In this document: one piece after another, positions 32,472-40,109 of the stretch
Layout of the letters: every line of letters starts with the position of its first letter
Numbering within the stretch: the stretch's first letter is position 1
Source: Corticimicrobacter sp040137905
Lineage (GTDB): Bacteria; Pseudomonadota; Gammaproteobacteria; Burkholderiales; Burkholderiaceae_B
Assembly (NCBI RefSeq): GCF_040137905.1
Contig: NZ_JBEFDG010000023.1
Coordinates: 1 to 51,278 of the forward strand
Length of the DNA stretch: 51,278 nucleotides
Direction: 5' to 3'
The notes under the pieces: model-generated
What the model was told of the DNA's origin: nothing
Seen by the model: only the letters and a program-made list of their open reading frames with translations
The model's database searches: none
Translations under genes and position numbers: made by a program

Positions 32472-33686
32472 ATGCATGCATGCATACTGGGTGCCGGGAT
32501 CGTCGGCCTGGCCACCGCCCATGAACTGCAGCGCAAGGGCTGGCGCATCACCCTGATCGATGCCCAGACCCAAGCAGGCATGGGGGCCAGCGCCGGCAAC
32601 GGTGCGCAACTGAGCTACGCCTATGTACAGCCGCTGGCCGACCCGGCCATCTACGGACAACTGCCCAAGCTGTTCTGCGCGACCGACTCCCCGCTCAAGT
32701 TCCGTCTCAAGCTGGATCCGCACCAGTGGCAATGGGGACTGTCATTCCTGGCCGCCTGCAATGCACAGCGGTCGCACCGCACCACCGCCGAGTTGCTGAC
32801 GCTGGCGGCAAGCAGCCGGGCAGGCTACGACAGCATGCTGGCCGACACGGGCATTACTTGCGACTTTGCCCAGGCAGGCAAGCTGGTCCTGCTGCCCGAC
32901 ACGGCCGCCATGCAGTCCGCGCAGCAGCAGATCGACCTGCAGGCCAGCCTGGGCGCGCCCGCCCAGACACTCCTGGATGCAGATGCCGCTGTGGCACATG
33001 AGCCGGCACTGGCCGGCTATCGACATCAATTTGCAGGTGCCGTATACACCACCAGCGAATGCGTCGCGGATTGCCTGGCGGTCTGCCAGGGACTGGCCAC
33101 GCATCTGCAGGCAGGCGGTGCCCAGTGGCTGCCTGCCACACAGGTGCGCGCACTGCTGGCCGAAGGGGGTCGCATCAAGGCCGTTCGCACCAGCCAGGGC
33201 GACATCGAGGCCGATCTGTTCATCAGCGCGCTCGGCTGGCAGACACCGGCACTGGTTGCGCCGCTGGGCATCCGCCTGCCGATCTACCCGCTCAAGGGCT
33301 ACAGCATCACCGTACCGGTTGCCACCGGCAGCACGGCCCCTTCGGTCAGCGTGACCGACAGCAAGCGCAAGGTGGTCTTTGCCCGCCTGGGTGATCGGGT
33401 ACGAGTGGCCGGCATGGTGGAACTGGTCGGCAACGATACCCGTCTCGATCCCTCCCGGATCGACAGCCTGCGCCATTCTACGCGTGCCGTCTTCCCCGGC
33501 CTGACCTTCGCCGATGGCGATGACCTGCAGCCATGGACCGGCATGCGGCCTGCCACACCGACCGGCCTGCCCATCACCGAGCGGGCAGCAGGCCATCCCA
33601 ACCTCTGGATCAACAGCGGACACGGTGCCCTCGGCTTCACCCTGGCCTTTGGTTCGGCGCTCAGGATTGTCCAGTCCCTGGAGTAA
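32472..33686 (+). CDS. DadA-like FAD-dependent D-amino acid dehydrogenase/oxidase
   Basis: The 404-residue flavoprotein has an N-terminal FAD-binding motif (ILGAGIVGLATAHELQRKG), the DadA-like segment ASAGNGAQLSYAYVQPLADP, the YPLKGYSITVP segment and a C-terminal NSGHGALGFTLAFGSA. It is related to but clearly diverged from the dadA product at 23235-24530. Substrate is therefore uncertain: a D-amino acid, or another amine such as a glycine or proline derivative. Start 32472 is an ATG with a GGA motif upstream; a TTG five codons earlier is rejected. It stands alone, with gltI divergent upstream and the iron-signalling genes downstream. Confidence 0.85.
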   Translation: MHACILGAGIVGLATAHELQRKGWRITLIDAQTQAGMGASAGNGAQLSYAYVQPLADPAIYGQLPKLFCATDSPLKFRLKLDPHQWQWGLSFLAACNAQRSHRTTAELLTLAASSRAGYDSMLADTGITCDFAQAGKLVLLPDTAAMQSAQQQIDLQASLGAPAQTLLDADAAVAHEPALAGYRHQFAGAVYTTSECVADCLAVCQGLATHLQAGGAQWLPATQVRALLAEGGRIKAVRTSQGDIEADLFISALGWQTPALVAPLGIRLPIYPLKGYSITVPVATGSTAPSVSVTDSKRKVVFARLGDRVRVAGMVELVGNDTRLDPSRIDSLRHSTRAVFPGLTFADGDDLQPWTGMRPATPTGLPITERAAGHPNLWINSGHGALGFTLAFGSALRIVQSLE

Positions 33687-33752
33687 GCCAGCAAAACTCA
33701 CGTTGCGCCAACACTGCGTTTGCCGTGCAAGCCATTTTCCATTAAAATTAAC

Positions 33753-33771
33753 GAGAATGATGTTCATTCCA
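33753..33771. promoter_or_regulatory. Fur box upstream of the fecI-like sigma factor
   Basis: GAGAATGATGTTCATTCCA agrees with the 19-base Fur consensus at about 13 positions, and it contains the perfect inverted repeat GAATGA-TGT-TCATTC (33755-33769). It lies about 55 bases upstream of the sigma-factor start, as expected for iron repression of a FecI-type operon. Confidence 0.7.
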
Positions 33772-33824
33772 TATTTGTTGCAAAGCGGCTCAACACCGGT
33801 TCGAACTGCACCCCTTTCATCATC

Positions 33825-34358
33825 ATGTCCCCCTCCGAAGCCGCGCCGTCCTCCCAGATAGGATACCTGTACGCCAGCCACCATAGCTGGCTACAGTCGT
33901 TGCTGCGCAGACGTCTGGGCGACGCAGCAGACGCAGCGGACCTGGCCCATGATGCCTTTGTACGCCTGATCGAAAAGCCCCGGCAGTTCGACAGCAACGA
34001 AGGGGCGCGCAACTACCTCAGCACAGTCGCGAAAGGCCTGTGCATCGACCTATGGCGCCGACGCGAGATCGAACGCGCCTGGCTTGACGCACTGGCCGCC
34101 CAACCCGCTGCCGTCGCGCCTTCGCCCGAACACCAGACCATCATTTTCCAAACCCTATGCCAGATCGACGCCATGCTGCAAAGTCTATCGGCGAAGATGG
34201 CACGGGCTTTTGCCCTGGCCATGATCCACGGCATGACCGATCAGCAGATTGCGCAAGAGCTATCGATGTCTGACCGCATGGTGCGCAAATACATGGCCAA
34301 GGCCATGCTGCATTGCCTTGAATTCGAAGCCGCCCATGGGCTGCACACCACCGCGTGA
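33825..34358 (+). CDS. FecI-type ECF sigma factor for iron uptake
   Basis: The 177-residue protein has the ECF sigma regions 2 (HHSWLQSLLRRRLGDAADAADLAHDAFVRLIE, then GARNYLSTVAKGLCIDLWRRR) and 4 (AKMARAFALAMIHGMTDQQIAQELSMSDRMVRKYMAKAM). These sigma factors are released by a FecR partner when the outer-membrane receptor binds its siderophore. Start 33825 is the first in-frame ATG that gives the normal length; its ribosome site is poor and upstream alternatives are only TTG. It follows a Fur box and overlaps the fecR-like gene by 23 bases. Confidence 0.9.
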   Translation: MSPSEAAPSSQIGYLYASHHSWLQSLLRRRLGDAADAADLAHDAFVRLIEKPRQFDSNEGARNYLSTVAKGLCIDLWRRREIERAWLDALAAQPAAVAPSPEHQTIIFQTLCQIDAMLQSLSAKMARAFALAMIHGMTDQQIAQELSMSDRMVRKYMAKAMLHCLEFEAAHGLHTTA

Positions 34359-35325
34359 GTTGCTGCAGCAGGCGGCCGAATGGTTTGCCCTGCTGCGCTC
34401 CAACGATGCCACACAGCAGGACTACAATAATTGGCGACTCTGGATGGGGCAAAGCCCCGGCCATCAAGCGGCCTGGCGACGCGTGGAAGAAATCAGCCAA
34501 CGCTTTGCTCCGTTGCAGCCTACCCCTTACGGCGGCCCAGCGCTGTCGGCGCTGCAAACCGTGCGCCATCAGCGCCGTTCCAGGCGTCAGGTACTGGGCG
34601 GCATGGCCATGCTTGCCGGCGGCACCTTGCTGGGTTGGACGGCATGGCGTCATCCCCCTGCCACCATGTTGGCGTGGATGGCAGACTACCGCAGCGGCAC
34701 GGGCGAAATACGCCCCATCGAACTGACGGACGGCACGCAGCTGTGGCTGGGTACGAATAGCGCCATCAATGTCGATTACTCCGTGGGGCAACGTCTGATC
34801 ACCGTCGTGACGGGCGAACTGCTGATCGAAACCGCCCCTGACAGCGGTTCTCCCGGCAGCGCCGGACGCCCCTTCATGGTGCAGACGCCGCATGGCACCA
34901 TGCGGGCATTGGGCACGCGGTTCAATGTCCGTCTGGCCGATACCGCCACCGAACTCGCCGTATTCGAAGGCGCGGTTGAAATCCGCCAAGCGCACGGCGT
35001 CGAGGGCGGCATCGTCCAAGCCGGCCAACAAACCCGCTTCGACGGGCATCATTTACTCGCCCCGCCCTCAACGGCAAACCCTGCACGCCAGGCCTGGGCC
35101 CGAGGCATCCTTCTGGCCGAAGACATGCCCCTGTCCGAACTCGTTCACGAACTGAGCCGCTACTACCGCGGCTATATCGATCTGGCGCCTGAAGTCGCCG
35201 ATTTGCGCGTGCTGGGCGGCTACCCCCTGAGGGACGTCGACCAGACGCTGAAAATGCTGCAGGCGATGCTGCCCATCCAGGTTCGGCAGACGCTTCCTTG
35301 GTGGATCAGCATCCGCGAAAAATAA
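34336..35325 (+). CDS. FecR-family sigma regulator (anti-sigma factor)
   Basis: The 329-residue protein has a cytoplasmic N-terminal domain typical of FecR (RELLQQAAEWFALLRSNDATQQDYNNWRLWMGQSPGHQAAW), a membrane helix near 86-105 (VLGGMAMLAGGTLLGWTAW) and a periplasmic FecR domain (GEIRPIELTDGTQLWLGTNSAINVDYS, VQTPHGTMRALGTRFNVR). A C-terminal DUF4974-like module (LSRYYRGYIDLAPEVADLRVLGGYPL) contacts the receptor signalling domain. Start 34336 overlaps the sigma-factor gene; the longer frame from 34249 is not needed. It relays receptor occupancy to the sigma factor. Confidence 0.9.
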   Translation: MGCTPPRELLQQAAEWFALLRSNDATQQDYNNWRLWMGQSPGHQAAWRRVEEISQRFAPLQPTPYGGPALSALQTVRHQRRSRRQVLGGMAMLAGGTLLGWTAWRHPPATMLAWMADYRSGTGEIRPIELTDGTQLWLGTNSAINVDYSVGQRLITVVTGELLIETAPDSGSPGSAGRPFMVQTPHGTMRALGTRFNVRLADTATELAVFEGAVEIRQAHGVEGGIVQAGQQTRFDGHHLLAPPSTANPARQAWARGILLAEDMPLSELVHELSRYYRGYIDLAPEVADLRVLGGYPLRDVDQTLKMLQAMLPIQVRQTLPWWISIREK

Positions 35326-35362
35326 TTTTCTCGATGGGTTCCAAAACGAGAGGCCTTGTTCG

Positions 35363-35377
35363 ATTCATCTGATGAAT
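35363..35377. promoter_or_regulatory. Perfect 7-1-7 palindrome upstream of the TonB receptor
   Basis: ATTCATC-T-GATGAAT lies 34 bases before the receptor start, in the 86-base gap after fecR. Its 7-1-7 geometry resembles a Fur dimer site but the arms differ from the consensus. It could instead be a leader hairpin or the target of another regulator. Confidence 0.4.
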
Positions 35378-35411
35378 AGTCCATTCTCATTCATCAGGAG
35401 CCAACGCCGCC

Positions 35412-37877
35412 ATGGCAACACCTCTACTTCCCCTTACCCGGCCCTTGGTCTGCGCCTTGCAACTTGTACTGGCCGGCATGCTGACCGTATCCGCCTTCCA
35501 CGCCTCGCCTGCGCTGGCCCAGTCCGGCCCTCAAAGCGCCACGGCCGTCCGAGCCTACGACATTCCAGCAGGCCCCCTGGCACCCGCCTTGACGCGCTTC
35601 ATCGACGAGTCCTCCAGCATCCTGCTGTCCGGCGTGGCGCAGATGGCTCAGGGCAAGCAGACATCGGGTCTCAAGGGAAGCTACTTGCCGCAGGAAGGGC
35701 TGAACATCCTGTTGGCAGGCACCGGGCTGGAAGCCGTACAGGGCAATGCAGGGACATGGCTGCTACGTGAGCGGCCCGCCACGCCTGTCCAGTCTCTGCA
35801 AGCCATCCAGGTGCAGGGCAATCTCATGGAAGTCACTACGGAAGGCACGGGCTCCTACACGACCCCTAACGTGACGATAGGCAGAGGCGTGCAGTCGCTG
35901 CGCGACATTCCCCAATCGATCAGCGTGGTCACACGCGAGCGCCTGGACGAACAAAACCTGAACTCCGTCTATGATGCGCTCGAAAACACCACGGGCGTCA
36001 CCTTGCAACAAAGCCCGCAAGGCGGCAAATACATTTATTCGCGCGGGTTTGAAAACGCCATCATTCAGTACGACGGCGTCCCGCTTGTACGCGGCATGTA
36101 TGGTCGCGCCAGCAACTACTCCGGAGGCACTGCCTTCTATGACCGCGTAGAAGTCTTGCGCGGCGCAGCCGGCCTGCTGCAAGGCTCGGGCTCGCCTGGC
36201 GGCGCCGTCAACCTGGTACGCAAGCGGCCCATGCCGGAAAACGGTTTCAGCGCCGAAGCCAAGGTTGGCAATTGGGACCGCTATGGCCTGCAGCTTGACG
36301 GCAGCACCGCCCTCAATGAGGACGGCAGCCTGCGCGGCAGAGCGCTGATCGATCGCCAGGGCAATCACTCCTTCATCGATCGCGTCCACCTGAAGAACTC
36401 GACTTTCTATGGCACTCTTGAATACGATTTTTCGCCGCGCACGCAACTGAACATCGGTTACAGCTACGAAGACTTGCGCGGTCGCCCTTCGATCTCCGGC
36501 CTGCCGCGCTACACCAACGGCGAAGAGGTGGGCTTCGACCGCTCGACCAGCTTCGGCGCCAACTGGAACCGCCAGAAAACATCAAATGCCGGTTACTACC
36601 TGGACTTCTCGCACGCCTTCAACGACGACTGGCAGCTCAAGCTTGCGGGCGCCTATGTCAAAGAGAAACAGTATCTGAAGTACACGGCGTCCAGCCGAGG
36701 GGTGAATCCCGTCACGCAGCAAGGTCTGGTCAACACGGCGCTGACCGTGGCAGACGTCAATACGTCCGGCGCAGATGCCCACCTGGTTGGCAAGGTCAAT
36801 GCCTTCGGTCGCACACACGACATCGTGCTGGGCAGCAATTACTCGCACAACAAGATCGACACCTCCTACGCCTACCAGACCAACTATTATTCCTTTGATG
36901 TCTTTAACTTCAACCCGAATCTGCCCGAGCCGACGGATGCCGCCATGCGCGCCAGCACCGAAGAAAAACGCATAGGCTTCGCACGTGAACTGGGCTTCTA
37001 CGGTACTGCTCGCCTGCATCTGGCCGACCCGCTGAAACTGGTGCTGGGCGGACGTTTCAGCCGCTCCAAACGCATCTGGGATACCGACACGACCACCCCC
37101 ACGTCGCAAAACATCAGCCAGACCGCCCAGATCAATAGCCACTTCACGCCTTATGCCGGGCTGCTGCTGGACTTGACGCCCAACTGGACCGCCTACGTCA
37201 GCTATACGGATATCTTCCAGCCGCAATACGAAGTGAATGCAGCAGGCGAAAGCCTCAAGCCCGTCATCGGTTCGAACTACGAGCTGGGCCTGAAAGGCGA
37301 GTTCCTGGATGGTCGTCTGAACACATCGTTTGCCGTCTTCCGCATCGACCAGAGCAATCGCGCCCAGGTGGACTTCAGCACCAGCCCAACCTGCGCCGCG
37401 AACTACTATTGCTATACCGATACAGGCAAAGTGCGCAGCCAGGGCTTTGACGCCGAAATCAGCGGTGAAATCCTGCAAGGCTGGAATCTGTATGCCGGCT
37501 ACACCTTCAACACCACCAAGTACCTGAAGGACGTCAGCAGCGAAGGCATGGCCTTTGCCTGGCACACGCCCAAGCATATCTTCCGCCTGTGGTCGACCTA
37601 TCGTCTGCCTGGCGCACTCAGTGACTTCACCGTGGGCGGCGGCGTAACGGCGCAAAGCTCGCAGTCGCGCCAGATTGGCGCGCTGACGGCCCATGCCAAG
37701 GGTTATGCCGTCTGGAATGCCTATGCCAAATACCAGATCAATCGCAACTGGGCAGCCACGCTGAACGTCAACAACCTGTTCGACAAGACCTACTATTCCG
37801 CCATCGGCAACATGGTCAACGGGGTTCACTACGGTGATCCCTTGAACGCCACCTTGACCTTGCGCGGCACGTTCTAA
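35412..37877 (+). CDS. TonB-dependent siderophore receptor with N-terminal signalling domain
   Basis: The 821-residue outer-membrane protein has a signal peptide (about 1-36, ending ASPALA), then a secretin/TonB short N-terminal signalling domain (about 47-120: AYDIPAGPLAPALTRFIDESS...LSGVAQMAQGKQTSGLKG). A TonB box region follows, then a plug (IGRGVQSLRDIPQSISVVTRERLDEQ, GFENAIIQYDGVPLVRGMYG, YDRVEVLRGAAGLLQGSGSPGG) and a 22-strand barrel ending in the aromatic LRGTF. The signalling domain marks it as a transducer that, with FecI and FecR upstream, controls its own synthesis. The plug resembles ferripyoverdine or ferrioxamine receptors; the actual ligand is unknown. Ribosome site AGGAG is 11 bases upstream. 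Confidence 0.93.
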   Translation: MATPLLPLTRPLVCALQLVLAGMLTVSAFHASPALAQSGPQSATAVRAYDIPAGPLAPALTRFIDESSSILLSGVAQMAQGKQTSGLKGSYLPQEGLNILLAGTGLEAVQGNAGTWLLRERPATPVQSLQAIQVQGNLMEVTTEGTGSYTTPNVTIGRGVQSLRDIPQSISVVTRERLDEQNLNSVYDALENTTGVTLQQSPQGGKYIYSRGFENAIIQYDGVPLVRGMYGRASNYSGGTAFYDRVEVLRGAAGLLQGSGSPGGAVNLVRKRPMPENGFSAEAKVGNWDRYGLQLDGSTALNEDGSLRGRALIDRQGNHSFIDRVHLKNSTFYGTLEYDFSPRTQLNIGYSYEDLRGRPSISGLPRYTNGEEVGFDRSTSFGANWNRQKTSNAGYYLDFSHAFNDDWQLKLAGAYVKEKQYLKYTASSRGVNPVTQQGLVNTALTVADVNTSGADAHLVGKVNAFGRTHDIVLGSNYSHNKIDTSYAYQTNYYSFDVFNFNPNLPEPTDAAMRASTEEKRIGFARELGFYGTARLHLADPLKLVLGGRFSRSKRIWDTDTTTPTSQNISQTAQINSHFTPYAGLLLDLTPNWTAYVSYTDIFQPQYEVNAAGESLKPVIGSNYELGLKGEFLDGRLNTSFAVFRIDQSNRAQVDFSTSPTCAANYYCYTDTGKVRSQGFDAEISGEILQGWNLYAGYTFNTTKYLKDVSSEGMAFAWHTPKHIFRLWSTYRLPGALSDFTVGGGVTAQSSQSRQIGALTAHAKGYAVWNAYAKYQINRNWAATLNVNNLFDKTYYSAIGNMVNGVHYGDPLNATLTLRGTF

Positions 37878-37913
37878 GTCTCGATCGCGGCCTTGCTCGC
37901 CAAGGTCTGTCAC

Positions 37914-37951
37914 AAGCCCCCCACGCTCGTCATGCGCGATCCGAGGGGCTT
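37914..37951 (+). terminator. Weak hairpin after the TonB receptor
   Basis: AAGCCCC (37914-37920) can pair with GGGGCTT (37945-37951) across a 24-base loop just downstream of the receptor stop. No T-run follows, so it is at best a weak terminator, or the edge of the neighbouring transposase remnant. Confidence 0.3.
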
Positions 37952-38335
37952 ATGCCGTCGCAGGCGGGCGCATCCAGCACCCGCAAGACCAGACCCCACT
38001 GTCCATTGTCGTGCAACTGCAGAATCTGGCTGCACATGTCGGCGCTGACGGCTTCGGTGAACGCGATATCATCCAGATTGACGGCAGCCCGCATGACTGG
38101 TTCGAATTGGCCTATCACCATGAACGATGCCTATCCAAGACGCTGTCCTGCCAATTCAAGCAACAAATCATTCAAGTTCATGCCCCCGGCCAACAGCGCC
38201 GCTTGGCCAACCAACCGGTGCGCATCATCGAGCACCTGGACGGCCGCTTGGAACTGCTGCATGGCAGGCTACGCCTGGACTTCTCTGCCGTTCATAAAAG
38301 GGACTATCTTAAACCCCTGGAAGGGTCCCCAGACC
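37951..38335 (+). pseudogene. Internally deleted transposase remnant (ISNCY/IS1202-like)
   Basis: In the frame containing GTG 38011 the translation holds two transposase pieces fused together. The first, RDIIQIDGSPHDWFE (about 38065-38107), is the start of the DDE catalytic region of ISNCY-type transposases, with the first catalytic Asp. The second, RCLSKTLSCQFKQQIIQV through EHLDGRLELLHGRLRLDF (about 38126-38285), is their C-terminal domain. The catalytic core between, normally about 150-250 residues, is missing, so the gene cannot be active. There is no credible start or ribosome site, and the frame runs on without a stop into the antisense of pdxT. Neither inverted-repeat end of the element could be identified. 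Confidence 0.7.
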
Positions 38336-38419
38336 GGCAACACCTACCAGCATCACACCACTCCATAAACCGGACATTTCTATTTAGCGTTGACACACGT
38401 CACGACAGAGGCTGCCCTG

Positions 38420-38443
38420 AAAAACCCGACAGGCAACTGCCTG
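38420..38443 (-). terminator. Likely terminator of pdxST (minus strand)
   Basis: CAGGC (38430-38434) and GCCTG (38439-38443) form a short stem, followed in the minus direction by TCGGGTTTTTC with five T at 38420-38424. It lies 12 bases beyond the pdxT stop. The stem is short (5-6 bp) and the T-run is offset, so strength is uncertain. Confidence 0.5.
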
Positions 38444-38455
38444 GCTCAACACATT

Positions 38456-39013
38456 TCAGCACGCATCGACCAGCAACTGGTGAACCCGAGTATCCCGCCC
38501 CAGTTCCGGATGAAAGGCGCAGCCTAACAGGTGCCCCTGGCGCACCAGCACCGGCTCTTGCCCGCGCCGCGCCAGGATCTCGACAGCCGGGCCGCAGCGC
38601 TCGATCCGGGGGGCCCGGATAAACACCATTTCCAGCGCCGTCTCGCCCCATGACGAACCATTGTCGTGGCAGATGTGCGACTCGCGTTGCCGCCCATAGG
38701 CATTGCGCCGCACCGTCACATCCAGCAGCCCCAGGCTGGCCTGCGCCGGCAGGACCTCACGCGCCAGCAGGATCAGCCCGGCACAGGTGCCCAGGCAGGG
38801 CCGTCGCGCCGCAAAGCCTGCTACGGCCGGCAGGAAGTCATCCTGCGCCAGGAAATGCAGCAGCGTACTGGACTCGCCCCCCGGCAGGACCAGCCCATCC
38901 AGTCCCTCGAGATCTTCCGCCCGGCGTACGGCCGGGGCGGCGACCCCCATCCCCAGCAACATGCGCTGATGCGCTTGACTGGCTCCCTGCAATGCCAGGA
39001 CACCAATGCGCAT
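38456..39013 (-). CDS. pdxT: Pyridoxal 5'-phosphate synthase glutaminase subunit PdxT
   Basis: The 185-residue class I glutamine amidotransferase supplies ammonia to PdxS for vitamin B6 synthesis. The triad is complete: C77 in CLGTCAGLILLA, H168 and E170 in AFHPELG. The GLVLPGGESSTLLHFL segment is typical of PdxT. Start 39013 (MRIGVLALQG) is the family start; the open frame to 39148 would overlap pdxS. It lies 47 bases after pdxS in the same operon and is slightly shorter than many homologues but complete. Confidence 0.95.
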   Translation of the reverse strand: MRIGVLALQGASQAHQRMLLGMGVAAPAVRRAEDLEGLDGLVLPGGESSTLLHFLAQDDFLPAVAGFAARRPCLGTCAGLILLAREVLPAQASLGLLDVTVRRNAYGRQRESHICHDNGSSWGETALEMVFIRAPRIERCGPAVEILARRGQEPVLVRQGHLLGCAFHPELGRDTRVHQLLVDAC

Positions 39014-39060
39014 ATCGGACTTGCCGATATCGACAGACGGCCTGCACGGGGTAAACATGC

Positions 39061-39978
39061 CTAATCCCCGCGCGACTGCAACAGATCTTCGCGGGCAATC
39101 GCGCCCACGGCCAGACCATGCATGGCCCCCTGACACTGCGCACTGCACTCGGCCACGACGGCAGGATCATCGAAATACGTGCAGGCCTGCACGATGGCGC
39201 GGGCACGCCGCTCAGCCTCTTCCGGCGCAGCATAGGCGCGACCACTGTCCATAAAGATGCCCGAGCCGACAAAAACAGCCTGTGCGCCCAACTGGCGCAA
39301 CAGGGCTGCATCGGCTGGCGTGGCGATTCCGCCGGCCGAAAAATTCGGTACCGGCAGCGCGCCGCTGGCCGCCACTTCCTGTACCAGCCCGAAGGGTACA
39401 CGCAGGTCTCGCGCCGCCACGTACAGTTCATCCTCGCGCAGGGCCGCCAATGCCCGGATATCCGCCATGATCTGACGCATGTGCTTGACGGCATGCACCA
39501 CATCGCCGGTGCCGGCCTCGCCCTTGGTGCGGATCACGGCCGCGCCTTCGTTGATGCGCCGCAGCGCCTCGCCCAGATTGCGGGCACCACACACGAACGG
39601 CACGTCAAAGGCATGCTTGTCGATATGGTGCACCTCATCGGCGGGGGTCAGCACCTCGCTCTCGTCGATGAAATCCACCCCCAGGTGCGCCAGCACCTGG
39701 GCCTCGGCAAAATGCCCGATGCGTGCCTTGGCCATCACGGGAATCGATACTTCCGCCATGATGCCCCGGATCAGTGTCGGGTTGGCCATCCGTGCCACCC
39801 CGCCCTCGGCCCGGATCTGTGCAGGCACGCGCTCCAACGCCATCACGGCGCAGGCCCCTGCCGCCTCGGCGATGTGGGCCTGTTCGACGGTGCAGACGTC
39901 CATGATGACGCCCCCCTTGAGCATTTCGGCCAATCCGGTCTTCAGTCGAATCACTTCCGCGCTGGCAACAGCATGCAT
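39061..39978 (-). CDS. pdxS: Pyridoxal 5'-phosphate synthase synthase subunit PdxS
   Basis: The 305-residue TIM-barrel enzyme makes PLP directly from ribose 5-phosphate, glyceraldehyde 3-phosphate and PdxT-derived ammonia. Conserved landmarks are LAEMLKGGVIMDV with D27, the Schiff-base lysine K84 in VMAKARIGHF, RTKGEAGTGDVVHAVKH, NFSAGGIATPADAAL and GSGIF. Start 39978 (MHAVASAEV) has a GAGG ribosome site seven bases upstream; an ATG five codons earlier lacks one. It forms an operon with pdxT and is divergent from pdxR. Most proteobacteria use the DXP-dependent PdxA/PdxJ route, so this gene pair is notable. Confidence 0.96.
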   Translation of the reverse strand: MHAVASAEVIRLKTGLAEMLKGGVIMDVCTVEQAHIAEAAGACAVMALERVPAQIRAEGGVARMANPTLIRGIMAEVSIPVMAKARIGHFAEAQVLAHLGVDFIDESEVLTPADEVHHIDKHAFDVPFVCGARNLGEALRRINEGAAVIRTKGEAGTGDVVHAVKHMRQIMADIRALAALREDELYVAARDLRVPFGLVQEVAASGALPVPNFSAGGIATPADAALLRQLGAQAVFVGSGIFMDSGRAYAAPEEAERRARAIVQACTYFDDPAVVAECSAQCQGAMHGLAVGAIAREDLLQSRGD

Positions 39979-40056
39979 ATCGATACCTCGCATATCAGGA
40001 ATGAAAAAGATGCGCAGATTGTAGGAACCGGTGCAGCCGCGAGACAGACACAAAAA

Positions 40057-40104
40057 CAGTACGATTCAAACAAACCGTACTGGTCTTTCTTCAATACAAT
40101 TGAA
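40057..40104. promoter_or_regulatory. Candidate PdxR operators between pdxS and pdxR
   Basis: Two perfect inverted repeats lie in the 131-base divergent region: CAGTACG-N12-CGTACTG (40057-40082) and TTCAAT-N3-ATTGAA (40090-40104). The second ends five bases before the pdxR start, where binding would block pdxR translation or transcription. MocR-type regulators commonly bind repeated sites in such divergent regions. Confidence 0.6.
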
Positions 40105-40109
40105 ACATC

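Noticed and set aside
37952..38368. Alternative frame over the transposase remnant
   Set aside because: Its Trp/Ser/Cys-rich translation matches nothing; the neighbouring frame holds the recognisable transposase segments.
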